Virus record (IMG/VR): IMGVR_UViG_3300038363_000197
Location: 1 to 23,950 of that record
Direction: 5' to 3' (one strand)
DNA: 23,950 bases
DNA from: a virus
Numbering within the stretch: the first letter of the stretch is position 1; each line of letters begins with the position of its first letter. The translations under genes and the position numbers were made by a program. Under the pieces are notes generated by a model. The model was not told where the DNA came from. It worked only from the letters and a program-made list of their open reading frames with translations, and did not search any database. Positions 11,764 through 19,696 of this stretch are shown here, piece after piece.

Positions 11764-13072
11764 CAACAAGCTCCACACAGTAGACCCAACCACTATAATC
11801 ATAGATGATGCTCAACCCCGACAAAGGAAAGACATCGGGGAGATTAATAAACTAATAGCCTCTATACAAACCTACGGACAAATTCAACCAATAGTTGTAA
11901 CCCGAGACATGGTACTTATAGCCGGGGGAAGGCGACTTGCTGCTTGCCTTGCCGGTGGATTCCAAGCTAAAATATGTTATTCTGATGAAATGGACCCGCT
12001 TACCTTAAAAGAACTCGAGCTAGAAGAAAACATCCAGCGGAAAGCTCTAACCCCTGCAGAAGAGTGCTTTGCCATAGACAGCCTGGTACAGCTTAAACAA
12101 AAGAAATATGGAAAACCGACTCAAGGTAGAACCGGCGGATACACGCTTGAAAATGCTGCAGAAGCTATCGGGAAAACAAAAGGAAATGTAATTGAAGCAA
12201 TCCAGATGGCTGATATGTTAAGACAATTTCCAGATCTATCCCAGGGTAAAACCAAGTCCGAGATTAAAAGGTCATACAAGGGTTTACAAAGAATCCAGCA
12301 AAACATAACCGCTTTAACAGATTTTAAAACTAAGTTAAAGGATGAAAAAAGATTCAATTTAGTAAACATGCCTGCTGAAACCCATCTACCAAGTATGAAA
12401 ACCAATTCTATTAATCTTTTGTTTACAGATCCTCCCTATGGTATAGATATAGATAAAAATGCTATGACCACGGGAGGAAAAACCGGCGGGAATCTCACCA
12501 ACACAGGTATAACATATGAAGATAATCTTGCATATGCTACAAAGCTGCTAACCACGCTCGCAGAAGAATCGTACCGCATCACAAAGGAATCCGGACACGC
12601 CTATATATTTTGCGGTCGGGATAGGTTTATATTTGCCCTTCTTTACGATCTTATGCTAAAGGCAAAATGGGATGTCTTAAAATGGCCGATTGTCTGGGTA
12701 AAAGGTAATTCTGGACAAAACAACCAGCCAGATCGCTGGCCAAGTTCTGCATACGAAGCTATTCTCTTTGCTAGAAAACCGTCTTCAAAGGTTATACTTC
12801 AAGGTAAACCAGACTGGATTCAGTGTGATATAGTCCCGCATGGACAGAAAACTCACCAAGCTGAAAAACCCGTCACACTGTGCAAAGAGTTAATAAATAG
12901 AGTAGCTTTGCCGGGAGATACCCTCTATGATCCCTTTGCTGGTTCCGGAGCTATTATCCAGGCTGCTTGTGAAATGAAACTTATAGCTACAGGCTGTGAA
13001 AAAGGTATTGAATCTTTTGCTACAGCACTCGCAAGACTTAATAAATGGAAAGAAGGAGAGGAAAATGATTAA
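11756..13072 (+). CDS. ParB-like domain fused to DNA methyltransferase (438 aa)
   Basis: A two-domain protein. Residues 8-110 form a ParB/Srx-type domain: a QPIVVTRDMVLIAGGRRLAA run (GGRR at 57-60) and ELEENIQRKALTPAE (87-102). Residues 125-160 look like the following helix-turn-helix region. The C-terminal half is an amino-methyltransferase of beta-class order: motif IV DPPYG (225-229) before the SAM-binding motif I DPFAGSG (392-398), with HQAEKP (367-372) between. DPPY indicates N6-adenine or N4-cytosine transfer. Such fusions are known in phages and probably protect phage DNA from host restriction. No restriction endonuclease is adjacent, so it is an orphan methyltransferase. Confidence 0.88.
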   Translation: MLDNKLHTVDPTTIIIDDAQPRQRKDIGEINKLIASIQTYGQIQPIVVTRDMVLIAGGRRLAACLAGGFQAKICYSDEMDPLTLKELELEENIQRKALTPAEECFAIDSLVQLKQKKYGKPTQGRTGGYTLENAAEAIGKTKGNVIEAIQMADMLRQFPDLSQGKTKSEIKRSYKGLQRIQQNITALTDFKTKLKDEKRFNLVNMPAETHLPSMKTNSINLLFTDPPYGIDIDKNAMTTGGKTGGNLTNTGITYEDNLAYATKLLTTLAEESYRITKESGHAYIFCGRDRFIFALLYDLMLKAKWDVLKWPIVWVKGNSGQNNQPDRWPSSAYEAILFARKPSSKVILQGKPDWIQCDIVPHGQKTHQAEKPVTLCKELINRVALPGDTLYDPFAGSGAIIQAACEMKLIATGCEKGIESFATALARLNKWKEGEEND

Positions 13073-13382
13073 AATTAAAAATTTAAGATACGAGAAGTTA
13101 AAAAATCCCTGGGACGTAAAAGTAGATCGTTCTTCCACACTAGGAAATCCTTTTATTTTAAACGCAAAAAGAGATAGAGAAAGTGCCTGTAGTAATTATG
13201 ATAAGTATTTTAAAGTTAGAGTTAAATCTTATTCAGCAGAAAATAAACGCTTTTATGATGAACTTGATAGGCTTAAAGAACTGTATAAATTATATAATAA
13301 ACTTAATCTTTTTTGTTGGTGCAGCCCAAAACAGTGTCACGCAGAAACAATAAAAACATATTTAAAAGGAGAGGAAAAATGA
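13065..13382 (+). CDS. DUF4326 protein (105 aa)
   Basis: The start at 13065 follows AGGAGAGGAAA and overlaps the methyltransferase end by 8 nt; the open frame extends upstream to 12996 but only inside that gene. It shows the DUF4326 pattern: GNPF at residues 27-30, a charged helical middle, and a C-terminal LFCWCSPKQCHAETI with the CxC...CH cluster that defines the family. The biochemical role is not established as far as I know; the Cys/His cluster suggests metal binding. More AT-rich than the methyltransferase before it. Confidence 0.75.
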   Translation: MIKIKNLRYEKLKNPWDVKVDRSSTLGNPFILNAKRDRESACSNYDKYFKVRVKSYSAENKRFYDELDRLKELYKLYNKLNLFCWCSPKQCHAETIKTYLKGEEK

Positions 13383-13447
13383 TGGAAGAGCGAAGTAAAA
13401 TTATACTTTCTTCCGTAATACAAACAATAGATTTATTGGAGATTTAA
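13379..13447 (+). CDS. Possible 22-aa peptide
   Basis: ATGATG at 13379 overlaps the stop of the DUF4326 gene (ATGA) and has AAAGGAGAGG upstream. The frame runs 22 codons (MMEERSKIILSSVIQTIDLL then EI) to TAA at 13445. Its last codons hold the ribosome site TTGGAG of the next gene at 13449. It may be a real coupled micropeptide or just a translational bridge. Confidence 0.4.
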   Translation: MMEERSKIILSSVIQTIDLLEI

Positions 13448-13448
13448 A

Positions 13449-13769
13449 ATGCCTAAACCCAAAATAACCATGAGTCAAAAAGTCGTATCTAATGAAGTAA
13501 AGAAACCTAAATACGATCAGATTTGGCAGACACAACAAGCTATAAATATGGCTATATCAGAAGAACGTGTGGTCAGGTTTAAAACTGGAAAATCCAACAA
13601 AGAAATAAAACGTGAAATTACTGACCTTCGTGGATGCTTACTCCGTAAACCTGACAAACACTCAGATGAAGTAGCCGTAATTCCACCTTGGATAAATGAT
13701 TTTTGTTTTGAAGAGAAGGTGGATGAAAGCTTAATAGTGATACCTAAACCAAGGATTTATAAGCCATAA
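13449..13769 (+). CDS. Hypothetical protein (106 aa)
   Basis: A basic 106-aa protein starting 2 bp after the stop of a 22-codon frame. A Lys-rich N-terminus (MPKPKITMSQKV), a helical region and a Pro-rich end (IVIPKPRIYKP) are visible. It has no cysteine cluster or membrane segment. Not recognised. Confidence 0.65.
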   Translation: MPKPKITMSQKVVSNEVKKPKYDQIWQTQQAINMAISEERVVRFKTGKSNKEIKREITDLRGCLLRKPDKHSDEVAVIPPWINDFCFEEKVDESLIVIPKPRIYKP

Positions 13770-13782
13770 AGGAGAAAATAAA

Positions 13783-14052
13783 ATGCCTTACTGCGATAAT
13801 TGTTCAAACACTGTGTCTAAAGAAGCAATAAAAACAACTAAAACCGGGGCTTGTATAAAGTGTGGAAAACAAGTAAAGAAAGTAAAACACTTATCAAAGT
13901 CTGAAAAACTTGCTGCAGAACACTGGGATTTTATATACTCCACCATTGAAGCTCACACTGGAATGGAAAAGGGTTCAAAGGATTACATAACCTGTAAACA
14001 TCACTACTTAACCGCATTTATACACGGCTTTAAACACGGAGAAGAAAGATGA
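13783..14052 (+). CDS. Zinc-ribbon phage protein (89 aa)
   Basis: Two CxxC pairs, C4-x2-C7 (YCDNCSN) and C24-x2-C27 (ACIKCGK), make an N-terminal zinc ribbon. The C-terminal part, HWDFIYSTIEAHT and then CKHHYLTAFIHGFKHG, is a pattern I know from small conserved phage proteins with a histidine-rich end (AFIHGFKHG). The function is not known. Its stop overlaps the next start (ATGA). Confidence 0.7.
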   Translation: MPYCDNCSNTVSKEAIKTTKTGACIKCGKQVKKVKHLSKSEKLAAEHWDFIYSTIEAHTGMEKGSKDYITCKHHYLTAFIHGFKHGEER

Positions 14053-14258
14053 ATAAAAACACTGACCTACAAAAGCAAGCTGATGATCTTGCAAAAGAAG
14101 CAAAAGTATTATTAAATAGTATATTTTGTCAAATATTAAAACTTGATCAAAAAACTGGTTTACAAGGAGTTGATAGATTAGTAGACTGTATAATCGGTAG
14201 TGCGATATTAACTGTAGCTTCGGTTATGGAAACAGGAGAAAAAAAGAAACAAGATTAA
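14049..14258 (+). CDS. Hypothetical helical protein (69 aa)
   Basis: A 69-aa helical protein coupled by ATGA to the zinc-ribbon gene, with CGGAGAAG upstream. The sequence consists of two helices with a Leu/Ile repeat and a Lys-rich end. It is followed four bases later by a palindrome (14263-14277) and then the polymerase gene. Not recognised. Confidence 0.65.
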   Translation: MNKNTDLQKQADDLAKEAKVLLNSIFCQILKLDQKTGLQGVDRLVDCIIGSAILTVASVMETGEKKKQD

Positions 14259-14262
14259 GAAA

Positions 14263-14277
14263 GGTCAAACTTTGACC
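14263..14277 (+). repeat. Palindrome GGTCAAAnTTTGACC, copy 3
   Basis: A perfect GGTCAAA-C-TTTGACC preceded by AGAAA, between the end of the 69-aa gene (14258) and the ribosome site of the DNA polymerase (14304). It is identical over 20 bases to copy 4 at 20017. Confidence 0.75.
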
Positions 14278-14303
14278 ATAATCCTTAAACAAAAGGAGAA
14301 AAA

Positions 14304-16709
14304 ATGCAAGTAAACCTCATAGGCCCCGCTGATGCTCAAATCATGCTTGTCGGAGATGCCCCAAGTGAAGAAGATTCTAAAACAGGATTACCGTTTTCAG
14401 GAACACCGGGGCGAACCCTTGATAACTTACTTACACAGGCTGAAATTGCCAGATACAAATGCCTTTTAACAAACGTAGCTAAAGAATACCCTCCTGCCGG
14501 AAGAATCTCTTACTTCTTCGAGGATAAAAAATGTACCATACCTAAGCCTAAACTCCAGTACTGGGTAGATGAATTAAAAGCGGATTTAGAATTATACAGA
14601 CCTAATATAATTATAGCTCTTGGTCCCATCGCTCTCTGGGCTTTAACTGGAGAGAAGAAAATCTCTATCTTCCGTGGGTATATTTTACCTTGCAAGCTAG
14701 TAAAAGGTCTAAAAATAATTCCTATTTATTCCCCGCAGTCAGTCACATATGATTGGAAACTATACTTTCAAACAGTAATAGATTTTCGCAAAGCTTTAAC
14801 TCATTCTAAATTCCCCGAGATTCCTGAAACAAAATCCATTTTCCTTCCAAACGTAGGTCTACAAAGATTCATTACCTATATGGAAGAGTGTATGGAGCAC
14901 CCGGAATGGGATAAGCTCGCCATAGATGTAGAAACTGTCCAACCAGGCTCTCATATTGAGGAACTTGGTCTTAGCCACCATCCCGATTTTGGTATATCTA
15001 TATTTCTTCTCAAAGGCAGAGCTCCAGCTTTACCGGAAAAAGATGAGCTTTTACTCTGGCAAACCTTTGCTAAATTAATAACTATGAAAAAGTTAGTAAT
15101 GCAAAACGGGGCTTACGACACCGGGGTACTTTGGTTCAACCAGCATATTTTATGCAAAGATCTCTACATGGATACCCTGATAGCTGCCCACGTATGCTGG
15201 CCGGAACTTCCCCGTGACTTAGGCTTTCTCGGCTCGGTATGCTTAGATGTAAAGCCTTGGAAAGGCGGTTCTGCAAAAGACCAAGATTACAACCCGGCTG
15301 ACGCAGCTAACACACTCGGTATAGCCGAAGTTCTTGATATAGAACTCGACAAGCAAAAAGTCCGCCCAACCTTTGAGTTCGAAATGAGTTTAATCCCCGT
15401 AGCTCTTATGATGCAGCTCCAGGGTATAAAAGTTGATACGGAGATTCAAGCTAAGCTTATAGAAATCTGGACAAAGAAAAGAGATAAGATGCTTTCTGAA
15501 TTGAACACCATTGTAGGCAGGGAGATAAACTTCAACTCTTCTCAACAAATGCAAGTACTTTTATACGATGAACTTAAACTCCCTATACAGTGGAAGAGAA
15601 GAAAGTCCAAGAACCAAAAGCGAACTAAAACTGTTGACGCTGCGGCTATCAGAAAATTATCCAGGCTTGTACCAGATAACCCTATTTTTAACTTATTCTT
15701 AGATTATAAAAAAGCTAATACTTTACTTAAGTTTCTTGATGTAAAGCTATCTGAAAACGACACCGTACACACCAGTTACAATATCACCGGAGCAGCATCT
15801 GATGATGAGGAAGATACTAAAAAAACCAAACGTAGCTTCGGTAGATGGAGTTCTTCGGGATCTATAATCCTACCCTTTGGAAGTGGAAACCTTCAGAACA
15901 TACCACCGGAGGCCAGGAAAATGTACAAGGCTAGAAAAGGGTGGAAAATTATAGAAGCTGATTATGCCCAGGCTGAAGCAGTAATAGTTGCACACCTTAC
16001 CGGAGATCATAAACTTAAGAAAATGTTTAAAGATTCTTTCGGTCTTTCTAATAGTGAAAAAACTGCCCTCGGCTACGACATTCACAAAATGACTATCGCC
16101 GACATGCTTGGAATTGACTTCTCCCTGGTAACAAAAGAAATCAGAACTATTGGTAAAACTGTCAGGCATGCGAATTCTTATTCTGCTGGCCCGACAGTCC
16201 TAGCCAATCGCTTGGGTATAAAACTCTCCGAAGCTAAAGTATACATGGAGCTTTACCATAGAGCAAATCCAACGCTTCGCATATGGCATACTTCTATCCA
16301 GAATGATCTAAAAAGATCTAGAACTTTAACAAATCTTCTTGGTAGAAAACACCGGTTCTTGGATCGCTGGGGAGATGGACTTTTTCGTTCAGCTTATTCA
16401 TACATACCCCAGTCAACTATCGGGGACCTGCTAAACGTAGCCTTAAAAAAAGTATACGATAGTCTTTCATCCCTGCCATATGAAATGGAAATCTTACTCC
16501 AACTCCACGATGCTATTTATGTAATGATAAAAGATGAAAATATAGATCATACTGTAAGGCATTTACGAAAGCTGATGTTAAACCCACTCACCTATTATGG
16601 CGAAGAATTCATAGTAGATGTAGATTTCAAAGTGAAGACTTCCTGGGCAGAAGGTGAGGAATTGGATATAAGCTGGCGAAGCGAAGAGCTGAAAAATGGA
16701 TTTGTGTAA
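14304..16709 (+). CDS. Family A DNA polymerase with N-terminal UDG-like domain (801 aa)
   Basis: Replicative DNA polymerase. Residues 1-170 resemble a family 4/5 uracil-DNA glycosylase: VGDAPSEED (16-24), GLPFSGTPG (28-36), LLTNVAKEYPPAGR (54-67), IIALGPIALWAL. The usual His-Pro of glycosylase motif B is replaced by Ser-Pro (S143-P144), so activity is doubtful. A 3'-5' exonuclease follows, with D208/E210 (IDVET), NGAYDT and a YNPADA motif. Polymerase motif A is D553-YAQAE; motif B has R614, K618 and Y626; motif C is LHDAIYV (H735, D736, with A737 where Glu is usual). UDG-like N-termini on phage Pol A are known, for example in SPO1. The start is behind AAAAGGAG. Confidence 0.92.
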   Translation: MQVNLIGPADAQIMLVGDAPSEEDSKTGLPFSGTPGRTLDNLLTQAEIARYKCLLTNVAKEYPPAGRISYFFEDKKCTIPKPKLQYWVDELKADLELYRPNIIIALGPIALWALTGEKKISIFRGYILPCKLVKGLKIIPIYSPQSVTYDWKLYFQTVIDFRKALTHSKFPEIPETKSIFLPNVGLQRFITYMEECMEHPEWDKLAIDVETVQPGSHIEELGLSHHPDFGISIFLLKGRAPALPEKDELLLWQTFAKLITMKKLVMQNGAYDTGVLWFNQHILCKDLYMDTLIAAHVCWPELPRDLGFLGSVCLDVKPWKGGSAKDQDYNPADAANTLGIAEVLDIELDKQKVRPTFEFEMSLIPVALMMQLQGIKVDTEIQAKLIEIWTKKRDKMLSELNTIVGREINFNSSQQMQVLLYDELKLPIQWKRRKSKNQKRTKTVDAAAIRKLSRLVPDNPIFNLFLDYKKANTLLKFLDVKLSENDTVHTSYNITGAASDDEEDTKKTKRSFGRWSSSGSIILPFGSGNLQNIPPEARKMYKARKGWKIIEADYAQAEAVIVAHLTGDHKLKKMFKDSFGLSNSEKTALGYDIHKMTIADMLGIDFSLVTKEIRTIGKTVRHANSYSAGPTVLANRLGIKLSEAKVYMELYHRANPTLRIWHTSIQNDLKRSRTLTNLLGRKHRFLDRWGDGLFRSAYSYIPQSTIGDLLNVALKKVYDSLSSLPYEMEILLQLHDAIYVMIKDENIDHTVRHLRKLMLNPLTYYGEEFIVDVDFKVKTSWAEGEELDISWRSEELKNGFV

Positions 16710-16721
16710 ATATTCGTTTTA

Positions 16722-16799
16722 ACGGGGGTTTTCGGTTGGTTGGTATACGGGTATCAATAATTTTTAAAACGTCCATTTTGACCCCAACAAACGCCCCGT
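16722..16799 (+). other. Long-range stem in non-coding segment after polymerase
   Basis: ACGGGG (16722-16727) pairs with CCCCGT (16794-16799), and inside this GTTGG (16735-16739) pairs with CCAAC (16784-16788). The loop holds an AT-rich run and GTCCATTTTGACC, a degenerate relative of the four palindromes. Candidate 3' UTR fold, terminator region or origin; the segment 16710-16934 has no convincing gene. Confidence 0.45.
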
Positions 16800-16804
16800 A
16801 TTTG

Positions 16805-16838
16805 ATCCGCCCGGAGTTAGCCCGGTTTTGGTGCGGAT
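16805..16838 (+). other. GC-rich hairpin before the RHH/HNH cassette
   Basis: ATCCGC (16805-16810) pairs with GCGGAT (16833-16838). Within it CCGG (16811-16814 region) can pair with the second CCGG. There is no U-run on the + strand. It is unusually GC-rich for its surroundings. Confidence 0.45.
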
Positions 16839-16852
16839 ATAGACTGTATAAC

Positions 16853-16885
16853 AATGGTTGACAATAATTAATAATGGTTGACAAT
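16853..16885 (+). repeat. Tandem 13-bp operator-like repeats
   Basis: AATGGTTGACAAT occurs at 16853-16865 and 16873-16885, exactly 20 bp apart, about two helical turns. The second copy contains the -35 element of the promoter. This is the expected geometry for cooperative binding by an RHH repressor, and an RHH gene is the first gene downstream. Confidence 0.65.
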
Positions 16886-16906
16886 GTATATTAAATATGG
16901 TATAAT
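16878..16906 (+). promoter_or_regulatory. Perfect consensus promoter of the RHH/HNH cassette
   Basis: TTGACA (16878-16883), a 17-bp spacer, TATAAT (16901-16906). The -35 lies within the second 13-bp repeat, so a protein bound there would block transcription. The RHH gene starts at 16935. Confidence 0.85.
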
Positions 16907-16934
16907 ACACTAAACATTAAATAGGAGATATACC

Positions 16935-17078
16935 ATGAAACAAATTGGCTTAAGAATTAAAGAAAGTTTATTATCTTGGCTTTTAAAACAAGCTGAAAAA
17001 GAAAATAGAACATTAAGTAATTACATTATTACTATTCTTCTCGAAGAAAAAAATAGAGAGGAATTAAAAAATGAATAA
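16935..17078 (+). CDS. Small ribbon-helix-helix (CopG/Arc-type) regulator (47 aa)
   Basis: A 47-aa protein starting behind AGGAGATATACC. MKQIGLRIKESLLSWLLKQA, then EKENRTLSNYIITILLEEK, gives the RHH layout: a short N-terminal strand (KQIGLRI), helix 1, a turn, and helix 2 beginning TLSNYI. It is probably an autorepressor acting on the two 13-bp repeats at 16853-16885, which overlap its own promoter. It overlaps the HNH gene by 8 nt, so the regulator and endonuclease are co-translated. It is different in sequence from the RHH protein at 6994. Confidence 0.7.
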   Translation: MKQIGLRIKESLLSWLLKQAEKENRTLSNYIITILLEEKNREELKNE

Positions 17079-17649
17079 TAAACTAACATATGAAAGATTA
17101 CATAAACTAATTTATTATGATCCTTTACTAGGTCATTTTTATTGGACAAGTAAAGCTAAAAATAAAAAGAAAGGTAAAAGAGCTGAAAGTAGATCTGGAA
17201 TAAACTATAGATATATTACTATAGATAAAATAAATTATCCTGCACATAGATTAGCTTGGTTTTATATGGAAGGTTATTTTCCTGAGTGTGATATAGATCA
17301 TATAAATAGATATAAATATGATAATAGATGGAAAAATTTAAGGCATGTTTCACGTTCCTGTAATGTACGAAATAGTAAAATAAATATAAGAAACTCTTCT
17401 GGTGTCACTGGAGTTACAAAAAGCGGGAATGGTTGGTGTGCTTCTATTGGTTGGAGAAATAAGCGTATTCCTTTAGGTTATTATAAAGATTTTACTTTTG
17501 CTGTAATTGCTCGACTTGAAGCAGAAGTAAAACTTAATTATCATGATTGTCAAACTACTTCTACAGCGGTTAAATACTTATTAGATTTAAAAAGGGAGTG
17601 CAAAATCCTATGCACCAAAATACATTTACAATATTCACCGCAGCCTTAA
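17071..17649 (+). CDS. HNH homing endonuclease with AP2 DNA-binding domain (192 aa)
   Basis: A free-standing homing endonuclease. The HNH_3-type core shows AHRLAWFYMEG (H59), DIDHIN (H77), NRWKNLR (N89) and N98; an AP2-like domain follows at about residues 108-152 (SGVTGVTKSGNGW, then GYYKDFTFAVIARLEAE). These enzymes nick or cut a target near their insertion site and spread by repair; genes for them often sit beside phage DNA polymerase genes, as here. The DNA is more AT-rich than the polymerase gene, consistent with a separate origin. The start has GAGAGGAATT and overlaps the RHH gene; its end overlaps the next gene by about 40 nt. Confidence 0.85.
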   Translation: MNNKLTYERLHKLIYYDPLLGHFYWTSKAKNKKKGKRAESRSGINYRYITIDKINYPAHRLAWFYMEGYFPECDIDHINRYKYDNRWKNLRHVSRSCNVRNSKINIRNSSGVTGVTKSGNGWCASIGWRNKRIPLGYYKDFTFAVIARLEAEVKLNYHDCQTTSTAVKYLLDLKRECKILCTKIHLQYSPQP

Positions 17650-17846
17650 CTATCCTGGCCCTGACTGGCGTAGTCTTGAACATAAAAAAGAAGATAGCTT
17701 GTTTTTACATATGGTTCTTTACAAATGCATCATGGGCTGTGATTGATTTTTACAAAGGGATTCCAATGCAAGGTATTTTGTTTACTATTTATACCGTACT
17801 TGCTATATATGGAATAATAGAATGGAGGAAAAAAGAAAGTGAATAA
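17610..17846 (+). CDS. Small PnuC-like membrane protein (78 aa)
   Basis: The start chosen is ATG 17610, eleven bases after AGGGAG; the GTG at 17598 is part of that ribosome site. Three hydrophobic segments are visible (residues about 5-24, 30-45, 50-70). The order NIKKKIACFYIWFFTNASW, then GIPMQGILFTIYTVLAIYGIIEW, is the pattern of short PnuC-related phage membrane proteins. True PnuC transporters of nicotinamide riboside are about three times longer, so transport is not claimed. The gene begins inside the end of the HNH gene. Confidence 0.65.
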   Translation: MHQNTFTIFTAALTILALTGVVLNIKKKIACFYIWFFTNASWAVIDFYKGIPMQGILFTIYTVLAIYGIIEWRKKESE

Positions 17847-18216
17847 CACTGTACTAATCTCAGTGAATACAATCCCGGAGCGGGATCAAACTATAAAAGA
17901 CCTTTATAAATCCCTCACCAATAAACAAAATAAGCTATTTATAATTCAGAAAGACCGAGTGAATAGAATAAAAATATTCCACATTAAAGGTGGACTGCAA
18001 ATCCTTGTCAGTACATATGTCGTAGTGGTACTTCCCGTGCTGCTTGACTTTTCTCCACTTGATTCAATCGAAGGTACAGTTGATTTTCGGCTTGATAACA
18101 CTATTGATAAATTAGTGAAGCTCACCGGAAGACTCTGTGTACTACAGGGTAAAAAGAGTATAAAAGGTACAAAAGGTGCTGAGAACTTACGAAAAGCTTT
18201 AACTACTATATTTTAA
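17839..18216 (+). CDS. Hypothetical protein (125 aa)
   Basis: A GTG start at 17839 with GGAGG at 17824-17828; the gene overlaps the membrane protein by 8 nt. The 125-aa protein is alpha/beta, with LFIIQKDRVNRIKIF and a hydrophobic strand (VSTYVVVVLPVLLDFSPL) like a buried strand of a P-loop or Rossmann core, but no Walker motif is present. The C-terminus is Lys-rich. Not recognised. A remnant of a helicase-like domain is conceivable but unproven. Confidence 0.6.
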   Translation: MNNTVLISVNTIPERDQTIKDLYKSLTNKQNKLFIIQKDRVNRIKIFHIKGGLQILVSTYVVVVLPVLLDFSPLDSIEGTVDFRLDNTIDKLVKLTGRLCVLQGKKSIKGTKGAENLRKALTTIF

Positions 18217-18227
18217 GGAGAATTAAA

Positions 18228-18458
18228 ATGAAAGCTCAAAAAATAACAGTTACTACTAAAGGTGGACTACTTGCTGCATTTGAATGTGCTAAGGATTATT
18301 ATGGTCCAACTCATATCGCTATAAAAAGAAAATTAAAAGATGGGTTGATTATTTTATCTCCTAGTGGAAAATCAGTAGATACTAAAACATACATCAAAAA
18401 CATCACAGCAGCCAAAAAGAAAATCAGAAGAATATCAGCAAAAGAACTATTATCCTAA
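18228..18458 (+). CDS. Hypothetical basic protein (76 aa)
   Basis: The start follows AAGGAGAATT. The product is a basic 76-aa protein with a Lys/Arg-rich C-terminus (AAKKKIRRISAKELLS). Its position directly before the DUF3987-type ATPase suggests a replication-linked role, but the sequence does not name it. Confidence 0.65.
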   Translation: MKAQKITVTTKGGLLAAFECAKDYYGPTHIAIKRKLKDGLIILSPSGKSVDTKTYIKNITAAKKKIRRISAKELLS

Positions 18459-18475
18459 AAAGGAATATTCTAAAA

Positions 18476-19696
18476 ATGCCTAGAAACCTACCAAACTGGC
18501 TTGATTCATATGTAAAGTTACAAGAAAACACTGAACCTGCTACTATCTTTGACACCTGGGTTGGATATTCTGTAATAGCTGCAGCACTTCGCCGAAAGGC
18601 TAAATTACAACTCGGCAGGTTAACATACTACCCCAACCTCTATCTTGTACTTGTAGCAGACCCCGGGATTGCTCGCAAAACTCAGGCGATTAAATTTGGA
18701 ATAAACTTCCTTGACACCATCCCCGAGATACGAACCTGTGCAGATTCATCTACAAAAGAAGCTATGACAGATGACATAGAAAACTCCGCAATAGACGAAC
18801 TCGACCCAGATAATAAATTTAAAACAAATGCTGGGATTTACCGACATTCTTCGCTGAATATAATCTCCAAAGAATTCGAATCATTTCTTGGACAGAAAAA
18901 AGAAAATACCCGAATGCTTACAGCACTTACAGATCTTTTTGACTGTCCGGCTGATTGGTCAAGCCGTACCAGGCACGGTACTTCTAACGTAATAGTCAGA
19001 CCTTGGATTAATCTTCTCGCAGCAACCACTCCCGACTCCCTAGCGAACTCTCTCCCCGCATCTGCAATTGGTGGAGGCCTCACTTCCCGTGTGTTATTTA
19101 TCTGGGCAGAAAAGAAGAAACGTCGAGAAGCTATCCCAGAAATGACAGAAAAGGAAAAAAAGCTTCAAAAACTCCTAGAAGCTGATCTTTATCAAATTTC
19201 TCTTATATCCGGCGAATACCAGATGTCTAAAGAATGTAAACTAAACTGGGTAAATTGGTACAACAACTATGATGAAGACGAGGGAGGCGAAAGAATATGT
19301 ACTGATAAGTCTTTTTCAGGTTGGTATTCAAGAAAACCTACATACATAATAAAGCTTTCAATAATCAGAGCTGCTGCAACTTCACAAAAGCTTACAATCG
19401 AGTGGCATCATGTAAAGGAAGCTATCGAAGCTATAAAACAAGTAGAAGGTGTAATGGGAAACGCTTTTAAAGCTATCGGCAAGTCTGAAATCACATCAGA
19501 AATAGATACGGTTTTTCAAATAGTCCAGAAGGCAGGATGGGTTTCTGAAAATAATCTAATGTCAATTATCTGGAGAGATATAGATGCTACAAAATTCGCT
19601 AATGTGATTGAGACGGTTATTAAGACTGGTAAAATTTCCAGGGAGTATAAAGGACCTAACTCTGAACCAGGGGTTTGGTATTGCTGGAGGGGATAA
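18476..19696 (+). CDS. DUF3987-type P-loop ATPase, probable replication helicase component (406 aa)
   Basis: A phage ATPase of the DUF3987 group. A degenerate Walker A, ADPGIARKT, lies at residues 61-69 (K68, T69; the first Gly is Ala). An acidic NIISKEFESFLG (E133) takes the Walker B place. PWINLLAATTPDSLANSL and then GGGLTSRVLFIW (199-210, R205 the likely arginine finger) are the hallmarks of the group. The C-terminus looks like a winged-helix tail. These proteins are thought to replace a DnaB-type helicase in some phages, or to work with a primase; no separate primase is visible here. The start has AAAAAGGAAT. Confidence 0.75.
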   Translation: MPRNLPNWLDSYVKLQENTEPATIFDTWVGYSVIAAALRRKAKLQLGRLTYYPNLYLVLVADPGIARKTQAIKFGINFLDTIPEIRTCADSSTKEAMTDDIENSAIDELDPDNKFKTNAGIYRHSSLNIISKEFESFLGQKKENTRMLTALTDLFDCPADWSSRTRHGTSNVIVRPWINLLAATTPDSLANSLPASAIGGGLTSRVLFIWAEKKKRREAIPEMTEKEKKLQKLLEADLYQISLISGEYQMSKECKLNWVNWYNNYDEDEGGERICTDKSFSGWYSRKPTYIIKLSIIRAAATSQKLTIEWHHVKEAIEAIKQVEGVMGNAFKAIGKSEITSEIDTVFQIVQKAGWVSENNLMSIIWRDIDATKFANVIETVIKTGKISREYKGPNSEPGVWYCWRG

